DNA from: Pullulanibacillus pueri | Lineage (GTDB): Bacteria > Bacillota > Bacilli > Bacillales > Sporolactobacillaceae | DNA: 63,244 bases | Direction of reading: 5' to 3' | Assembly (NCBI RefSeq): GCF_014639255.1 | Contig: NZ_BMFV01000029.1 | Span: 1 to 63,244 of the forward strand | Part shown: piece by piece, positions 37,110 to 45,601 of the stretch | How the letters are laid out: each line of letters starts with the position of its first letter | Position numbering within the stretch: the stretch's first letter is position 1 | Made by a program: the position numbers and the translations under genes | The notes under the pieces: model-generated | Seen by the model: only the letters and a program-made list of their open reading frames with translations | What the model was told of the DNA's origin: nothing | Databases searched by the model: none

Positions 37110-37784
37110 ATGAAATTAACTATCTCACATAATATTCCTTATAGAACGAAACAAGAATATGTTTATCAAGTTCTAAGAAAGGCCATTATGATGTGTGAAT
37201 TACACCCTGGAGAAAAACTTGTCATCTCAGAAATCGCGAGCCAACTGGATACTAGTGCCATACCCGTACGTGAAGCTTTAAAAATATTGCACACTGAAGA
37301 TTTAATCACTTATAACGCTCATGTAGGAGCTATTGTGGCACCGATAACGAAGGACTCCGTTGTTGAAACCTTTGCGATTAAAGAGGGCCTAGAGGGTGTG
37401 GCCACCCGTATTGCGACAGAAAAAATAACTGAGAAAGAGATTGGGAAATTGCAGAGAAAGCTAGCTAATATGGATCTTATTCTTGAACAGAGGGATTATG
37501 GCAAATGGGGACAATTAAATGCAGAGTTTCACCAGAGCATTGTAAATCTGACATTAATGCCCACCTTAAATATTATGCACACAAAAGTCCTGGACAAATG
37601 GGATCGCATTCACCGCTATTTTTTTAGTGAGATATTAATTGACCGTCATGATGAGTCCCAAAGTGAACACTATGAAATACTGGAGGCGATTAAGGATGGG
37701 AAGGGTGAGAAGGCGGAGCTCCTAACTAAACGACACAATCAATACGCATTAAAGGAGTATATGAATTTTCTTAACAATGAGTAA
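37110..37784 (+). CDS. GntR-family regulator with FCD domain
   Basis: A 224-residue regulator: winged helix at residues ~10-75 (VYQVLRKAIMMCELHPGEKLVISEIASQLDTSAIPVREALKIL) and an all-helical FCD ligand domain with metal-site elements (LNAEFHQSIV, SEHYEILEAI, KRHNQYALKEY). FCD regulators usually respond to sugar acids such as glucuronate, galactonate or related catabolites. It is divergent from the DUF993 operon and followed 45 bases later by a TIM-barrel gene. It probably represses both and, by the shared AT-rich element, the second importer as well. Confidence 0.93.
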   Translation: MKLTISHNIPYRTKQEYVYQVLRKAIMMCELHPGEKLVISEIASQLDTSAIPVREALKILHTEDLITYNAHVGAIVAPITKDSVVETFAIKEGLEGVATRIATEKITEKEIGKLQRKLANMDLILEQRDYGKWGQLNAEFHQSIVNLTLMPTLNIMHTKVLDKWDRIHRYFFSEILIDRHDESQSEHYEILEAIKDGKGEKAELLTKRHNQYALKEYMNFLNNE

Positions 37785-37829
37785 CCATAATTCGAATTCA
37801 TGAAAATATTTTAATCAGGAGGGATTTTA

Positions 37830-38600
37830 ATGAAACTTGGCTGCTGTGCTGATATTCAAAAAGCAGAAATTGTTCAAAGGGCTGGTTTTGATTTTATAGA
37901 ATGTACGGTGACGTCATTAAGTCCAGAAAAGGATGATCACTATTTCAGAGAAATCCTTTTAAAGCCCTTTGAAGCAAGTCCAATACCTGTTGAAGCGTGC
38001 AATGTTTTTCTACCTGGAGACCTCACCTTGGTTGGTGATTCTGTAAATTGGGAGCGCATTCATTCGTATGTTGAGAGGGCATTAGAGCGGGTAAAAAGGA
38101 TTGGAGCCGAAATTGTGGTGTTCGGAAGTGGCAAAGCAAGGAGTATTCCAGCTGGTTTTGATCGCGAGAAAGGAGAGACGCAGATTCTCAACTTTTTAAA
38201 TAAGGTTGCTGATAAAGCAGAGGAAACAGGAATAACAGTGGTGATCGAACCTTTAAACAAAAAAGAAAGCAACGTTATAAATACTATTCCTGAAGCCGTT
38301 GATTTTGCCCAAAAGGTGAGTCGATCTTCTATTCAGGTCTTAGCGGATTTTTACCATATGGATGAGGAAGATGAGAATTTAGATCATATTGTGCAATGGG
38401 GAGATTATCTTCGACATATTCATGTTGCTGATACTGGAAGAATGGCACCCGGAACGGGGAACTATCCATATGAGGTTTTCGTAGACAAAATAAAACAGGC
38501 AAATTACCAAGGTAGAATTTCAATAGAATGTAAATGGAATGACTTTGATAGTGAAGTAAAAGAGGCAAAGCGTTCCTTAGAACAGATTTTTAGTAACTAA
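37830..38600 (+). CDS. TIM-barrel sugar isomerase/epimerase family protein
   Basis: A 256-residue xylose isomerase-like TIM-barrel protein. Metal ligands are visible in VVIEPLNKKESN (Glu) near residue 140, VLADFYHMDEEDEN (Asp, His) near 172, RHIHVADTGR (His) near 198 and ISIECKWND (Glu) near 234. It resembles the D-tagatose/D-psicose 3-epimerase and hydroxypyruvate isomerase branch. GGAGGG precedes the start. It is cotranscribed with the GntR/FCD gene and ends at a strong terminator, so this two-gene unit faces away from the DUF993 operon. Confidence 0.9.
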   Translation: MKLGCCADIQKAEIVQRAGFDFIECTVTSLSPEKDDHYFREILLKPFEASPIPVEACNVFLPGDLTLVGDSVNWERIHSYVERALERVKRIGAEIVVFGSGKARSIPAGFDREKGETQILNFLNKVADKAEETGITVVIEPLNKKESNVINTIPEAVDFAQKVSRSSIQVLADFYHMDEEDENLDHIVQWGDYLRHIHVADTGRMAPGTGNYPYEVFVDKIKQANYQGRISIECKWNDFDSEVKEAKRSLEQIFSN

Positions 38601-38657
38601 AAATCAGGCAATATTTTTAGTAATGTGGGTACTTAATATGTTTGTGTTAAATAACTG

Positions 38658-38696
38658 AAAAAAACTCACTCTTTGTATTAAGGAGTGAGTTTTTTT
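38658..38696 (+). terminator. Terminator after the TIM-barrel gene at 37830
   Basis: AAAAAAACTCACTC (38658-38671) pairs perfectly with GAGTGAGTTTTTTT (38683-38696) around an 11-base loop. Confidence 0.95.
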
Positions 38697-38772
38697 AGTC
38701 AAAAAAATTATTAAGTACTACTAGCGAATGAAAGTTAATTTTAATAATTGAAAAATATCTGTTGAGTTTTTA

Positions 38773-38800
38773 TATATTATATATTATTATAATATTTAAT
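38773..38800. promoter_or_regulatory. Shared AT-rich element, copy 2
   Basis: Twenty-six of 28 bases equal 36981-37008. It lies about 185 bases upstream of the second importer operon and is a candidate site for the GntR/FCD regulator. Confidence 0.6.
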
Positions 38801-38903
38801 CGACGGTAAGTTGTTTTCAACACCTTAGTAAAATTAAATTTATCTAAGATTTGAATAGTCATTTTGCATTTCCAAGTATAGCTTAAATTTTTTTACTGCC
38901 CAT

Positions 38904-38917
38904 TGAAAACGGTTTCT
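38904..38917. promoter_or_regulatory. cre site upstream of the second importer
   Basis: TGAAAACGGTTTCT matches the cre consensus TGWNANCGNTNWCA except at the last base; it suggests CcpA-mediated repression. Confidence 0.75.
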
Positions 38918-38984
38918 ATAATTCGTGAAAAGGGGGACATATTTGGAAGCAGACAGTTGAAGAGCTAATTGAAAGGAGAATATT

Positions 38985-39902
38985 ATGCTAAGTAAACCAA
39001 GTCAGAAAAATATGGTTAATGATGTAATAAGATCAAAGAACTCTAAAAGATCTCAATTAATTTGGTATGTTTTTTTGGCACCAGCCTTCTTAGGGATCTT
39101 ATGTTTTATGGTTTATCCCATTATCGAATCCCTACGTCTTAGTCTATTCAACTCTTCGGGCACAGGTGGGACCTGGGCAGGGCTAGATAATTATAAGACA
39201 GTTCTCAGTTCAGGTGACTTCTGGAGATCCGTTTATAATACTTTCTATATTGGACTGTTTCAAATGATTATTACCATTCCACTAGGATTCATTTTCGCTT
39301 CAATGATCAATACGGTTTCATTTGCTAAAAACTTTTTTAAAGTCATCTTCTTTTTACCTAATGTCACAGCCATAGTTGCTGCTGCCATGATATTTACTTT
39401 TGTCTTGCATCCAGATATGGGACTTTTAAATTATTTCTTAGGGAAGTTAGGACTGCCCACACCTTTGTGGTTATCAAACCCTGGAACCGCCAAATGGGCA
39501 ATTATTCTGCTTGGAGTATGGCATTGGATTGGGTTTGTCATTATTATTTGTTTGGCTAATTTGCAAGCGATTTCTTCTGAACTTTATGAAGCATCCACTA
39601 TTGATGGGGCTAGTGGATTTCAACAATGGTTGTTTATTACCATTCCAAATATGATGGGGACATTTGCCTTCCTATTAATTACTGGTTGGATTGGAGCATT
39701 GCAGAGATTTAATGAGGTCTATGTAATTGGGGGAACAACCGGAAGTCCAAATAGATCGATCCAAACCGTTGTTGCTTATATTTATGAGCATGGTTTTACC
39801 GGTTTTCAATTTGGAATCGCTTCGGCGGCAACGTATGTACTTTTTGTCATCATACTTATTTTCACTATGTTCAATTTGAAGATTACGAACATGAAATTAT
39901 AG
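38985..39902 (+). CDS. ABC transporter permease (UgpA/MalF-type)
   Basis: A 305-residue polytopic membrane protein with about six segments, starting YVFLAPAFLGILCFMVYPIIESLRLSLF as in the LacF/UgpA group. The EAA loop is LYEASTIDGASGFQQWLFITIP near residue 205. It is the first gene behind the cre and AT-rich element and is followed 20 bases later by the partner permease. It differs from the LplB-type permease at 7336, so the two importers belong to different branches and likely carry different oligosaccharides. Confidence 0.93.
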   Translation: MLSKPSQKNMVNDVIRSKNSKRSQLIWYVFLAPAFLGILCFMVYPIIESLRLSLFNSSGTGGTWAGLDNYKTVLSSGDFWRSVYNTFYIGLFQMIITIPLGFIFASMINTVSFAKNFFKVIFFLPNVTAIVAAAMIFTFVLHPDMGLLNYFLGKLGLPTPLWLSNPGTAKWAIILLGVWHWIGFVIIICLANLQAISSELYEASTIDGASGFQQWLFITIPNMMGTFAFLLITGWIGALQRFNEVYVIGGTTGSPNRSIQTVVAYIYEHGFTGFQFGIASAATYVLFVIILIFTMFNLKITNMKL

Positions 39903-39921
39903 TCATGAAGGGGGATAAAGC

Positions 39922-40770
39922 ATGGCGGTTCTGACCCAGAAAAAGACCTTTTATCTTAGTAATGTCATTAAAGTTATAGTTTTATTAATTTGTGGATTTC
40001 TTCTAATGGTTCCTTTTATTTGGATGATTAGTATTGGATTTAGTAAAACGGCAAACGTGCAAATGCCTTTCCCGCCTCGACTAATTCCGAAGGATCCCTC
40101 TTGGTTTAACTTTAAACTTGTGTTTGAGAATGGGCAAATTTTCAAAGCATATTTAAACTCTGGGATAATTACGGTGTGTTCGGTTTTAATAGGTGTAACA
40201 TCTTCTCTTTTAGGAGGATATGCTTTTTCAAAAGGGACCTTCAAAGGGAAAAAGTTGATGTTTATTATCGTATTAGGAACCCTTATGATTCCGATGGAAC
40301 CGCGATTAATTCCAATGTATGAGATGTTTAATAAACTGGGCATGTTAAATACTTTTTGGCCACTATTTCTACCCGCGCTGGTTAATGGTTTTGGTATATT
40401 TTTGTGTAAACAGTATTTTGATCGATTACCCGATAGCTTAAGAGAATCAGCACAAATTGATGGGGCTAGTGAGCTTGGTATTTTCTTTAAAATTTATTTT
40501 CCATTAACAGGTCCCATTGCTGCGACTTTGGTCATTCTCACCTTTATTTCTAGTTGGAATGATTTTGTCTGGCCCCTTGTGGTGTTAAACGATCCAAATT
40601 TACAAACCATTCCTTTATACTTAGCAAGTTTTACTCAAGAAAATGGAACAAGTTTAGGTGGTTTAACTATGGCTCTTGCAACGGTAAGTGTCATTCCAAT
40701 CATTATTTTGTATCTCTTTTTACAGCGTTTCATCATTCAGAGTATTGCTTTAAGTGGTCTGAAAGAATAA
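39922..40770 (+). CDS. ABC transporter permease (UgpE/AraQ-type)
   Basis: A 282-residue partner permease with the EAA loop LRESAQIDGASELGIFFKIYFPLTG near residue 175 and the C-terminal LFLQRFIIQSIALSGLKE typical of the group. GGGGGA precedes the ATG. As with the other importer there is no ATPase gene, so a shared ATPase encoded elsewhere is expected. The binding-protein gene comes after it rather than before, separated by 106 bases that hold a hairpin. Confidence 0.93.
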   Translation: MAVLTQKKTFYLSNVIKVIVLLICGFLLMVPFIWMISIGFSKTANVQMPFPPRLIPKDPSWFNFKLVFENGQIFKAYLNSGIITVCSVLIGVTSSLLGGYAFSKGTFKGKKLMFIIVLGTLMIPMEPRLIPMYEMFNKLGMLNTFWPLFLPALVNGFGIFLCKQYFDRLPDSLRESAQIDGASELGIFFKIYFPLTGPIAATLVILTFISSWNDFVWPLVVLNDPNLQTIPLYLASFTQENGTSLGGLTMALATVSVIPIIILYLFLQRFIIQSIALSGLKE

Positions 40771-40814
40771 TGACGCTGAATCTAGCATTCAACATTTTTT
40801 ACCTTGGTTATTGG

Positions 40815-40850
40815 AACGTGTAGAGTTTTATGATTATTACACGTTTCTTT
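40815..40850 (+). terminator. Hairpin between permease and binding-protein genes
   Basis: AACGTGTA (40815-40822) pairs with TACACGTT (40838-40845), followed by TCTTT. It is a weak terminator or an mRNA-stability element ahead of the binding-protein gene. Confidence 0.45.
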
Positions 40851-40876
40851 AAATAAAAAATCTGGGAGGAAAAACT

Positions 40877-42241
40877 GTGCTAAAGAATAAAAAGAAAGCG
40901 ATATCATTAGGCTTAGTCGCATTACTGGTCGCGTTATGTCTTTTAACAGGCTGTAGTAGCTCAAAAAGCTCCACAAGTAAGAAAGACGGAAAATGGGCAG
41001 GTCAGACACTCACAGTACAGATGATTGGTGATTTTAAAATGCAAGATTCGACTGATCCCATTTCAGGTAAAAAGGTTAAAGGGCTGAACACCCTAAAAGA
41101 AGAATTTGAAAAAGAACATCCAGGGGCAACTTTAAAAATTGTGACGATGCCATGGGATGGTTATATCCAAAAGACGAAGACAATGGTAACAGGTCATCAA
41201 GCCGATGTTTATCAAATGCCAGGTCTTGATGGTGGCTATGCACGAGAAGGAGATTTGGAGCCTTTACAACCATATATAGATAAAGACAATTTCGATCTTA
41301 ATAAATATATAGACAATCAAGTGGAAGGTTGGGAAACAATAGGTCCTGACGGGAAAAAACGCATATACGGTTTACCAGTATTCGGAGATACTCGATTTAT
41401 ACTCTATGATAAGAAAATTTTTAAAGACTGGGGTGTAGATGAGTTATCTGAGCATCCGACGATGGACGAAATATTAGATAAAGCAAAACAAATGACTGGA
41501 AAAGACCCAAAAACAGGGAAACAAACCTATGGGGTTTATTTCAGTGGTAAATCTCCTGAATGGTTAATTGTAAACGCTGCCGAGGGGCAAAATGGCTCAT
41601 GGGGAAGTGGTCAAAACTTTAATGAAATGAAGTTTAATTTTGATTCACCTGAAATGTTAAAGGGATTAAATTGGTTAGTAGATTTATCAAAGTATGCGCC
41701 AAAGGGAATTACAAGTGACCAAGGTTCCGAAAAATGGCTAACAAAGGATAATAATATTGCAATCATGTTGAATCAAGGTCCTGGATCATTGATAACTAAA
41801 ATAAATTCTCAGGGCTTACAAGATCGCATTGGAATCGCACAAGAATTTAATAATGATGAAGGAAAAGGTGGCTTATTTGCTGGTAGTCCTTTTGTAATGG
41901 CTAAAAGTAGTAAGCATAAAGATTTGGCATGGGAATGGATCAAGTTTTCATCCTCTGACTTTTTTCAAAAGTACCTATGGGAACAATATAATAGTATTCC
42001 AGTCATTAAGTCAGCAAAAGATTGGAAGAGTGTAAAAGATGAAAGTCAATTTATGGATCCAACTTTTGATGCCCTCAGTACGCCATGGACTCCTCACTAT
42101 CCTTGGGTGAATGGTGAGCCACGTCTTGAATTAGAATCACAGGTTCAAGGGGTCCTAACAGGGAAAATAAGCCCAAAAGATGCGCTTGAAAAAGTACAAC
42201 AAAAAAGTATTGAGTGGGCAAAACAACAGCAAAAAAATTAA
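40877..42241 (+). CDS. ABC transporter sugar-binding lipoprotein
   Basis: A 454-residue extracellular receptor with lipobox LLTGC (lipidated Cys at residue 26) after a basic and hydrophobic N-terminus. The mature domain has the family 1 solute-binding pattern, for example FEKEHPGATLKIVTMPWDGYIQK and NNIAIMLNQGPG. It starts at a GTG with GGGAGGA upstream. It completes the importer of the two preceding permeases. The PL22-like, DUF2264 and GH4 genes downstream suggest the ligand contains galacturonate or a related uronate. Confidence 0.93.
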   Translation: MLKNKKKAISLGLVALLVALCLLTGCSSSKSSTSKKDGKWAGQTLTVQMIGDFKMQDSTDPISGKKVKGLNTLKEEFEKEHPGATLKIVTMPWDGYIQKTKTMVTGHQADVYQMPGLDGGYAREGDLEPLQPYIDKDNFDLNKYIDNQVEGWETIGPDGKKRIYGLPVFGDTRFILYDKKIFKDWGVDELSEHPTMDEILDKAKQMTGKDPKTGKQTYGVYFSGKSPEWLIVNAAEGQNGSWGSGQNFNEMKFNFDSPEMLKGLNWLVDLSKYAPKGITSDQGSEKWLTKDNNIAIMLNQGPGSLITKINSQGLQDRIGIAQEFNNDEGKGGLFAGSPFVMAKSSKHKDLAWEWIKFSSSDFFQKYLWEQYNSIPVIKSAKDWKSVKDESQFMDPTFDALSTPWTPHYPWVNGEPRLELESQVQGVLTGKISPKDALEKVQQKSIEWAKQQQKN

Positions 42242-42243
42242 GT

Positions 42244-42274
42244 GTGGGGAGAATCTTTCTCCTCACCCTTTTTT
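42244..42274 (+). terminator. Attenuating terminator before the PL22-like gene
   Basis: GTGGGGAGAA pairs with TTCTCCTCAC around a 3-base loop, followed by CCTTTTTT. It lies between the stop of the binding-protein gene and the next ribosome binding site, so it would reduce read-through into the enzyme genes. Confidence 0.75.
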
Positions 42275-42292
42275 CTTAGGGGGTGAAACTGG

Positions 42293-43492
42293 ATGAAGGG
42301 AACGATTGAAAAGCACTGTATTATTCAACGCGACAATCCTTTGACAGGGAAAGCTGTCTATCAACTAACTTCATGTTCAGGGAATCATCACCACCTCTAT
42401 TTTACATCTAATAGTTTTACTAAAGATAATAAGCACATTATTTTCATTAGTGAGGGGAACTCTGGTAGCCCCAATCTGTTTAGATTGAATTTAGAGGATG
42501 GAGAAGCAGTACAATTGACAGAAAACACCAATGGTTATCTTAAAAGCTATGTTTATTATGATGGTGAAAAGGAGAAAGGATTGGGAAAGGCCAGTGTGAG
42601 TTTCAGCCCTGAAACGAATCGTCTACTTTATATTGATGGAAGAGATATAAAACTATTAAATGTTGCTTCTCTAGAGGAAACAACAGTGTATGAGTTACCT
42701 CCAAAGGTAATGACAGGATTTACTCACATATCCAGAGATGGTCGGTACGCTTGTATTCCTTATATATCAGATTCAGCCTTTCAGGTACAAGGCGATAATC
42801 CTTTTTCTTTAATCCGTCAAAAAGTTGAGAATGAGTCTATTCAATCACACGTGCTTGTCATTGACACTCAAACAGGTCAATCAAACATTTGGTTTTCACA
42901 TGTAGGTTGGATTACGCATGTCCAATTTCATCCTTATGACCAGAAAAAAATCCTCTTTAATCATGAAGGGGGAGAGGTTGATCAACGCATATGGCTTTAT
43001 GATAATGGAGAGATAAAGAAAGTGCGTGATGAGTCTATCGAGAACCATTTCATTTGGATTTGCCATGAAGTGTGGTCAAATGATGGTGAATATATCCTTT
43101 TTCATGGTAGAAAACAATTACCTGACTTAGAAAAAGAGGAAATCAATCCTTCACTACAATTTATTGGGCGTTCACAGTTGAAGCATTCTGAACAGGCTAT
43201 AGAATTAACCTTTCCACCTCAAATGGATGCTTATGGACATTTTACATTAAGCCCTAACGATCACTGGTTAGTCACAGATGGTATCATCAACCCTAATATG
43301 ATCCACATATGTCAAGCACATTGGGATAATAAACAACTCAAGTGGTTCCCATTATGTGAACATGGGAGTAGTTTTTTAGTCCAAGATGTTCATCCTCATC
43401 CCATTTTTAGCCATGATGGACGATATGTCCTTTATACTTCAGATGTCCACAACGAAAAAGGGCAAGGGAATGTTTATTTAGTTGAAGTATAA
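42293..43492 (+). CDS. Oligogalacturonate lyase-like beta-propeller (PL22)
   Basis: A 399-residue seven-bladed propeller-like protein. TGKAVYQLTSCSGNHHHLYFTSNSF at the N-terminus and HVQFHPYDQKKILFNHEGG near residue 207 match the oligogalacturonate lyase (PL22) pattern. The metal site of that family (Gln, His, His, His) is visible as Q364, H367 and H369 in VQDVHPHPIF, plus H258 in CHEVW. PL22 enzymes act in the cytoplasm on short unsaturated or saturated oligogalacturonides by beta-elimination. There is no signal peptide. It directly follows the second importer, so it probably cleaves the imported uronate-containing oligosaccharide. Confidence 0.85.
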   Translation: MKGTIEKHCIIQRDNPLTGKAVYQLTSCSGNHHHLYFTSNSFTKDNKHIIFISEGNSGSPNLFRLNLEDGEAVQLTENTNGYLKSYVYYDGEKEKGLGKASVSFSPETNRLLYIDGRDIKLLNVASLEETTVYELPPKVMTGFTHISRDGRYACIPYISDSAFQVQGDNPFSLIRQKVENESIQSHVLVIDTQTGQSNIWFSHVGWITHVQFHPYDQKKILFNHEGGEVDQRIWLYDNGEIKKVRDESIENHFIWICHEVWSNDGEYILFHGRKQLPDLEKEEINPSLQFIGRSQLKHSEQAIELTFPPQMDAYGHFTLSPNDHWLVTDGIINPNMIHICQAHWDNKQLKWFPLCEHGSSFLVQDVHPHPIFSHDGRYVLYTSDVHNEKGQGNVYLVEV

Positions 43493-43535
43493 AAACAACC
43501 GATTAATCATTATTACAAACAAGAAGGTGTATGGC

Positions 43536-44687
43536 GTGATAAAAACAGAGACTCTTAAAGCCAGTACTCACCGCAGGTTTTGGCTGGACACAATGTTAAA
43601 CATCATAAGTCCTGTGATCGAAGCACTGGCGGAAAAACAATTAAAAGCGAGAATGCCTGTTGAAGGAAAGATCGATCGCACCGATGTGTCCTCTTTGGAG
43701 GCCTTTGGGCGTTCGTTAGCTGGTATTGCCCCATGGCTTGAAAGTGTCCCTGAAAATAATGAAGAAAAGAGATTAAGAGATCTATTTGCTGAGCGTTCGC
43801 GGCAGGCAATTGATGCCGCAACGGATCCACAATCTCCTGACTTTATGAATTTCACTATAGGCTTTCAACCAATAGTGGATGCTGCCTTTTTTGCGCATGC
43901 TTTGCTTAGAGCCCCGAAGGAGCTTTATTTTAAGCTGGATCTTAAAGCGCAACACAATGTGGTCAATGCCCTTAAAGCCACACGTTCTAGAAAGCCTGGC
44001 TTTAGCAACTGGCTTTTGTTTTCAGCTATGATTGAGACGTTTTTGTATTATGTTGGAGAAGAATGGGATCCGATGCGACTCGATTTTGCTTTAAAGCAAC
44101 ATGAACAATGGTATAAGGGAGATGGTGTCTACGGAGACGGCCCAGACTTCCACATGGACTATTACAACAGTTTTGTCATTCAACCCATGTTGGTGGATAT
44201 TATAGAGACCATTGGCGAGGAGTATCAGGATTGGAAAGCTCTGAAAGAGGGCATTTTGGCTCGTGCTGAACGCTATGCTACGATTCAAGAAAGAAGTATT
44301 TCACCTGAAGGGACCTTCCCAGCCGTTGGACGCTCCATTGCTTACCGTTTCGGCGTGTTTCAGCATTTATCACAAATGGCTTTGCAACATAGATTGAAAA
44401 AGGACATCCAGCCAGCACAGGTACGTTGCGCTTTAACAGCGGTTATTCGTCGCATGATTGAAGCCCCTGGAACCTTTGATGAGAAGGGCTGGTTACGGAT
44501 TGGTTTTTGTGGGCATCAACCCGATATTGGTGAGAACTATATCTCCACAGGAAGCCTTTATCTATGTTCAACGGTCTTTCTTGCTTTAGGGTTACCTGAA
44601 AGTGATCCATTTTGGCAGGGAGAGGCGGAATGGACGTCACAAAAGGCTTGGTCAGGAAAAGCCTTTTTGATTGATCATGCTTTGTAA
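43536..44687 (+). CDS. DUF2264 protein, probable glycoside hydrolase
   Basis: A 383-residue alpha-helical protein that fits DUF2264 (PF10022): RRFWLDTMLNIISPVIEALAE near the N-terminus, LEAFGRSLAGIAPWLE near residue 50, DGPDFHMDYYNSFVIQPML near 200 and FPAVGRSIAYRFGVFQ near 260. The (alpha/alpha)6 layout is that of glycosidases acting on uronosyl residues; from memory, some members are placed in family GH154 (beta-glucuronidase), which I cannot verify here. The GTG at 43536 is preferred (GAAGGTG upstream); the frame from 43482 overlaps the previous gene. Confidence 0.83.
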   Translation: MIKTETLKASTHRRFWLDTMLNIISPVIEALAEKQLKARMPVEGKIDRTDVSSLEAFGRSLAGIAPWLESVPENNEEKRLRDLFAERSRQAIDAATDPQSPDFMNFTIGFQPIVDAAFFAHALLRAPKELYFKLDLKAQHNVVNALKATRSRKPGFSNWLLFSAMIETFLYYVGEEWDPMRLDFALKQHEQWYKGDGVYGDGPDFHMDYYNSFVIQPMLVDIIETIGEEYQDWKALKEGILARAERYATIQERSISPEGTFPAVGRSIAYRFGVFQHLSQMALQHRLKKDIQPAQVRCALTAVIRRMIEAPGTFDEKGWLRIGFCGHQPDIGENYISTGSLYLCSTVFLALGLPESDPFWQGEAEWTSQKAWSGKAFLIDHAL

Positions 44688-44724
44688 GCGTTGTACTTTA
44701 GTGAAAAAAGGAGGAAATGCAGAA

Positions 44725-45552
44725 ATGAAGCTTGCCTTTACGACATTAGGATGTCCTGAATGGGATTTAGAGAGGATTATTGAGAAAGCCGTTGAATTTG
44801 GTTATCAGGGAGTGGATTTTCGTGGGTATCTTAATGAGCTAGATATTTATAAAACACCTGAATTCACAACCGACATTGAGAAGACAAAGGAAAAGTTTCG
44901 AAAGGCCAAACTCGAGATTCCTTGCTTTTCAAGTTCCGTGCGCTTATTTACAACATCCTCAGAAGAGCTAGGAGCCTTTCTAAATGAATTGGATCACTAT
45001 GGCCAGCTCTGTCAGTATTTTCAGACCCCCTATATCAGAGTGTTTGGCGGCTCAATTGGCTCTACAGATCGACAAGAAGCTATTGCCACTGTTATAGAAA
45101 ATCTCAAAAAGATGTTGGTTATTGCAGAAAAATATGATGTTACTTTATTGCTAGAAACTCATGATGATTGGACAAATAGTGCCTATGTTGCAGAAATTTA
45201 TAAGAAAGTTGACTCTAAACACTTTAAAGTGCTATGGGATATCCATCATCCTTATCGAACAATTCATGAAGATCCTGATGATACGATAGAAACTCTTGGT
45301 CATTCGGTCAGCTATACGCATTGGAAAGATTCTTATCTGACGGATAAAACAGAAAAGGGGTTCCAATTATGTTTACTCGGTGAAGGGGATGTGCCACTCG
45401 AACGCATTTACAAGCGATTGGTTGAAAATGAATACGATGGATACTTTACTTTAGAATGGGAGAAAAAATGGTGGCCAGACATTGAAGAACCTGAGATCGC
45501 GTTCAAGCAGTATGCCGATTTTATGAGGGCGTTATCTGAAAGAGTGGATTGA
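44725..45552 (+). CDS. TIM-barrel sugar isomerase/epimerase family protein
   Basis: A 275-residue xylose isomerase-like protein with metal ligands in LLLETHDDWTNS (Glu) near residue 150, VLWDIHHPYR (Asp, His) near 185, THWKDSY (His) near 212 and FTLEWEKKW (Glu) near 250. The ATG at 44725 has GGAGG upstream; the frame from 44671 overlaps DUF2264. It lies between DUF2264 and a 2-hydroxyacid dehydrogenase in the second-importer operon. The combination suggests further conversion of a keto-sugar or sugar acid. Confidence 0.88.
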   Translation: MKLAFTTLGCPEWDLERIIEKAVEFGYQGVDFRGYLNELDIYKTPEFTTDIEKTKEKFRKAKLEIPCFSSSVRLFTTSSEELGAFLNELDHYGQLCQYFQTPYIRVFGGSIGSTDRQEAIATVIENLKKMLVIAEKYDVTLLLETHDDWTNSAYVAEIYKKVDSKHFKVLWDIHHPYRTIHEDPDDTIETLGHSVSYTHWKDSYLTDKTEKGFQLCLLGEGDVPLERIYKRLVENEYDGYFTLEWEKKWWPDIEEPEIAFKQYADFMRALSERVD

Positions 45553-45601
45553 GAGCACAATAAATGTAACATCACGTTGAAATGAAAAGGGAGTTATTAA
45601 G

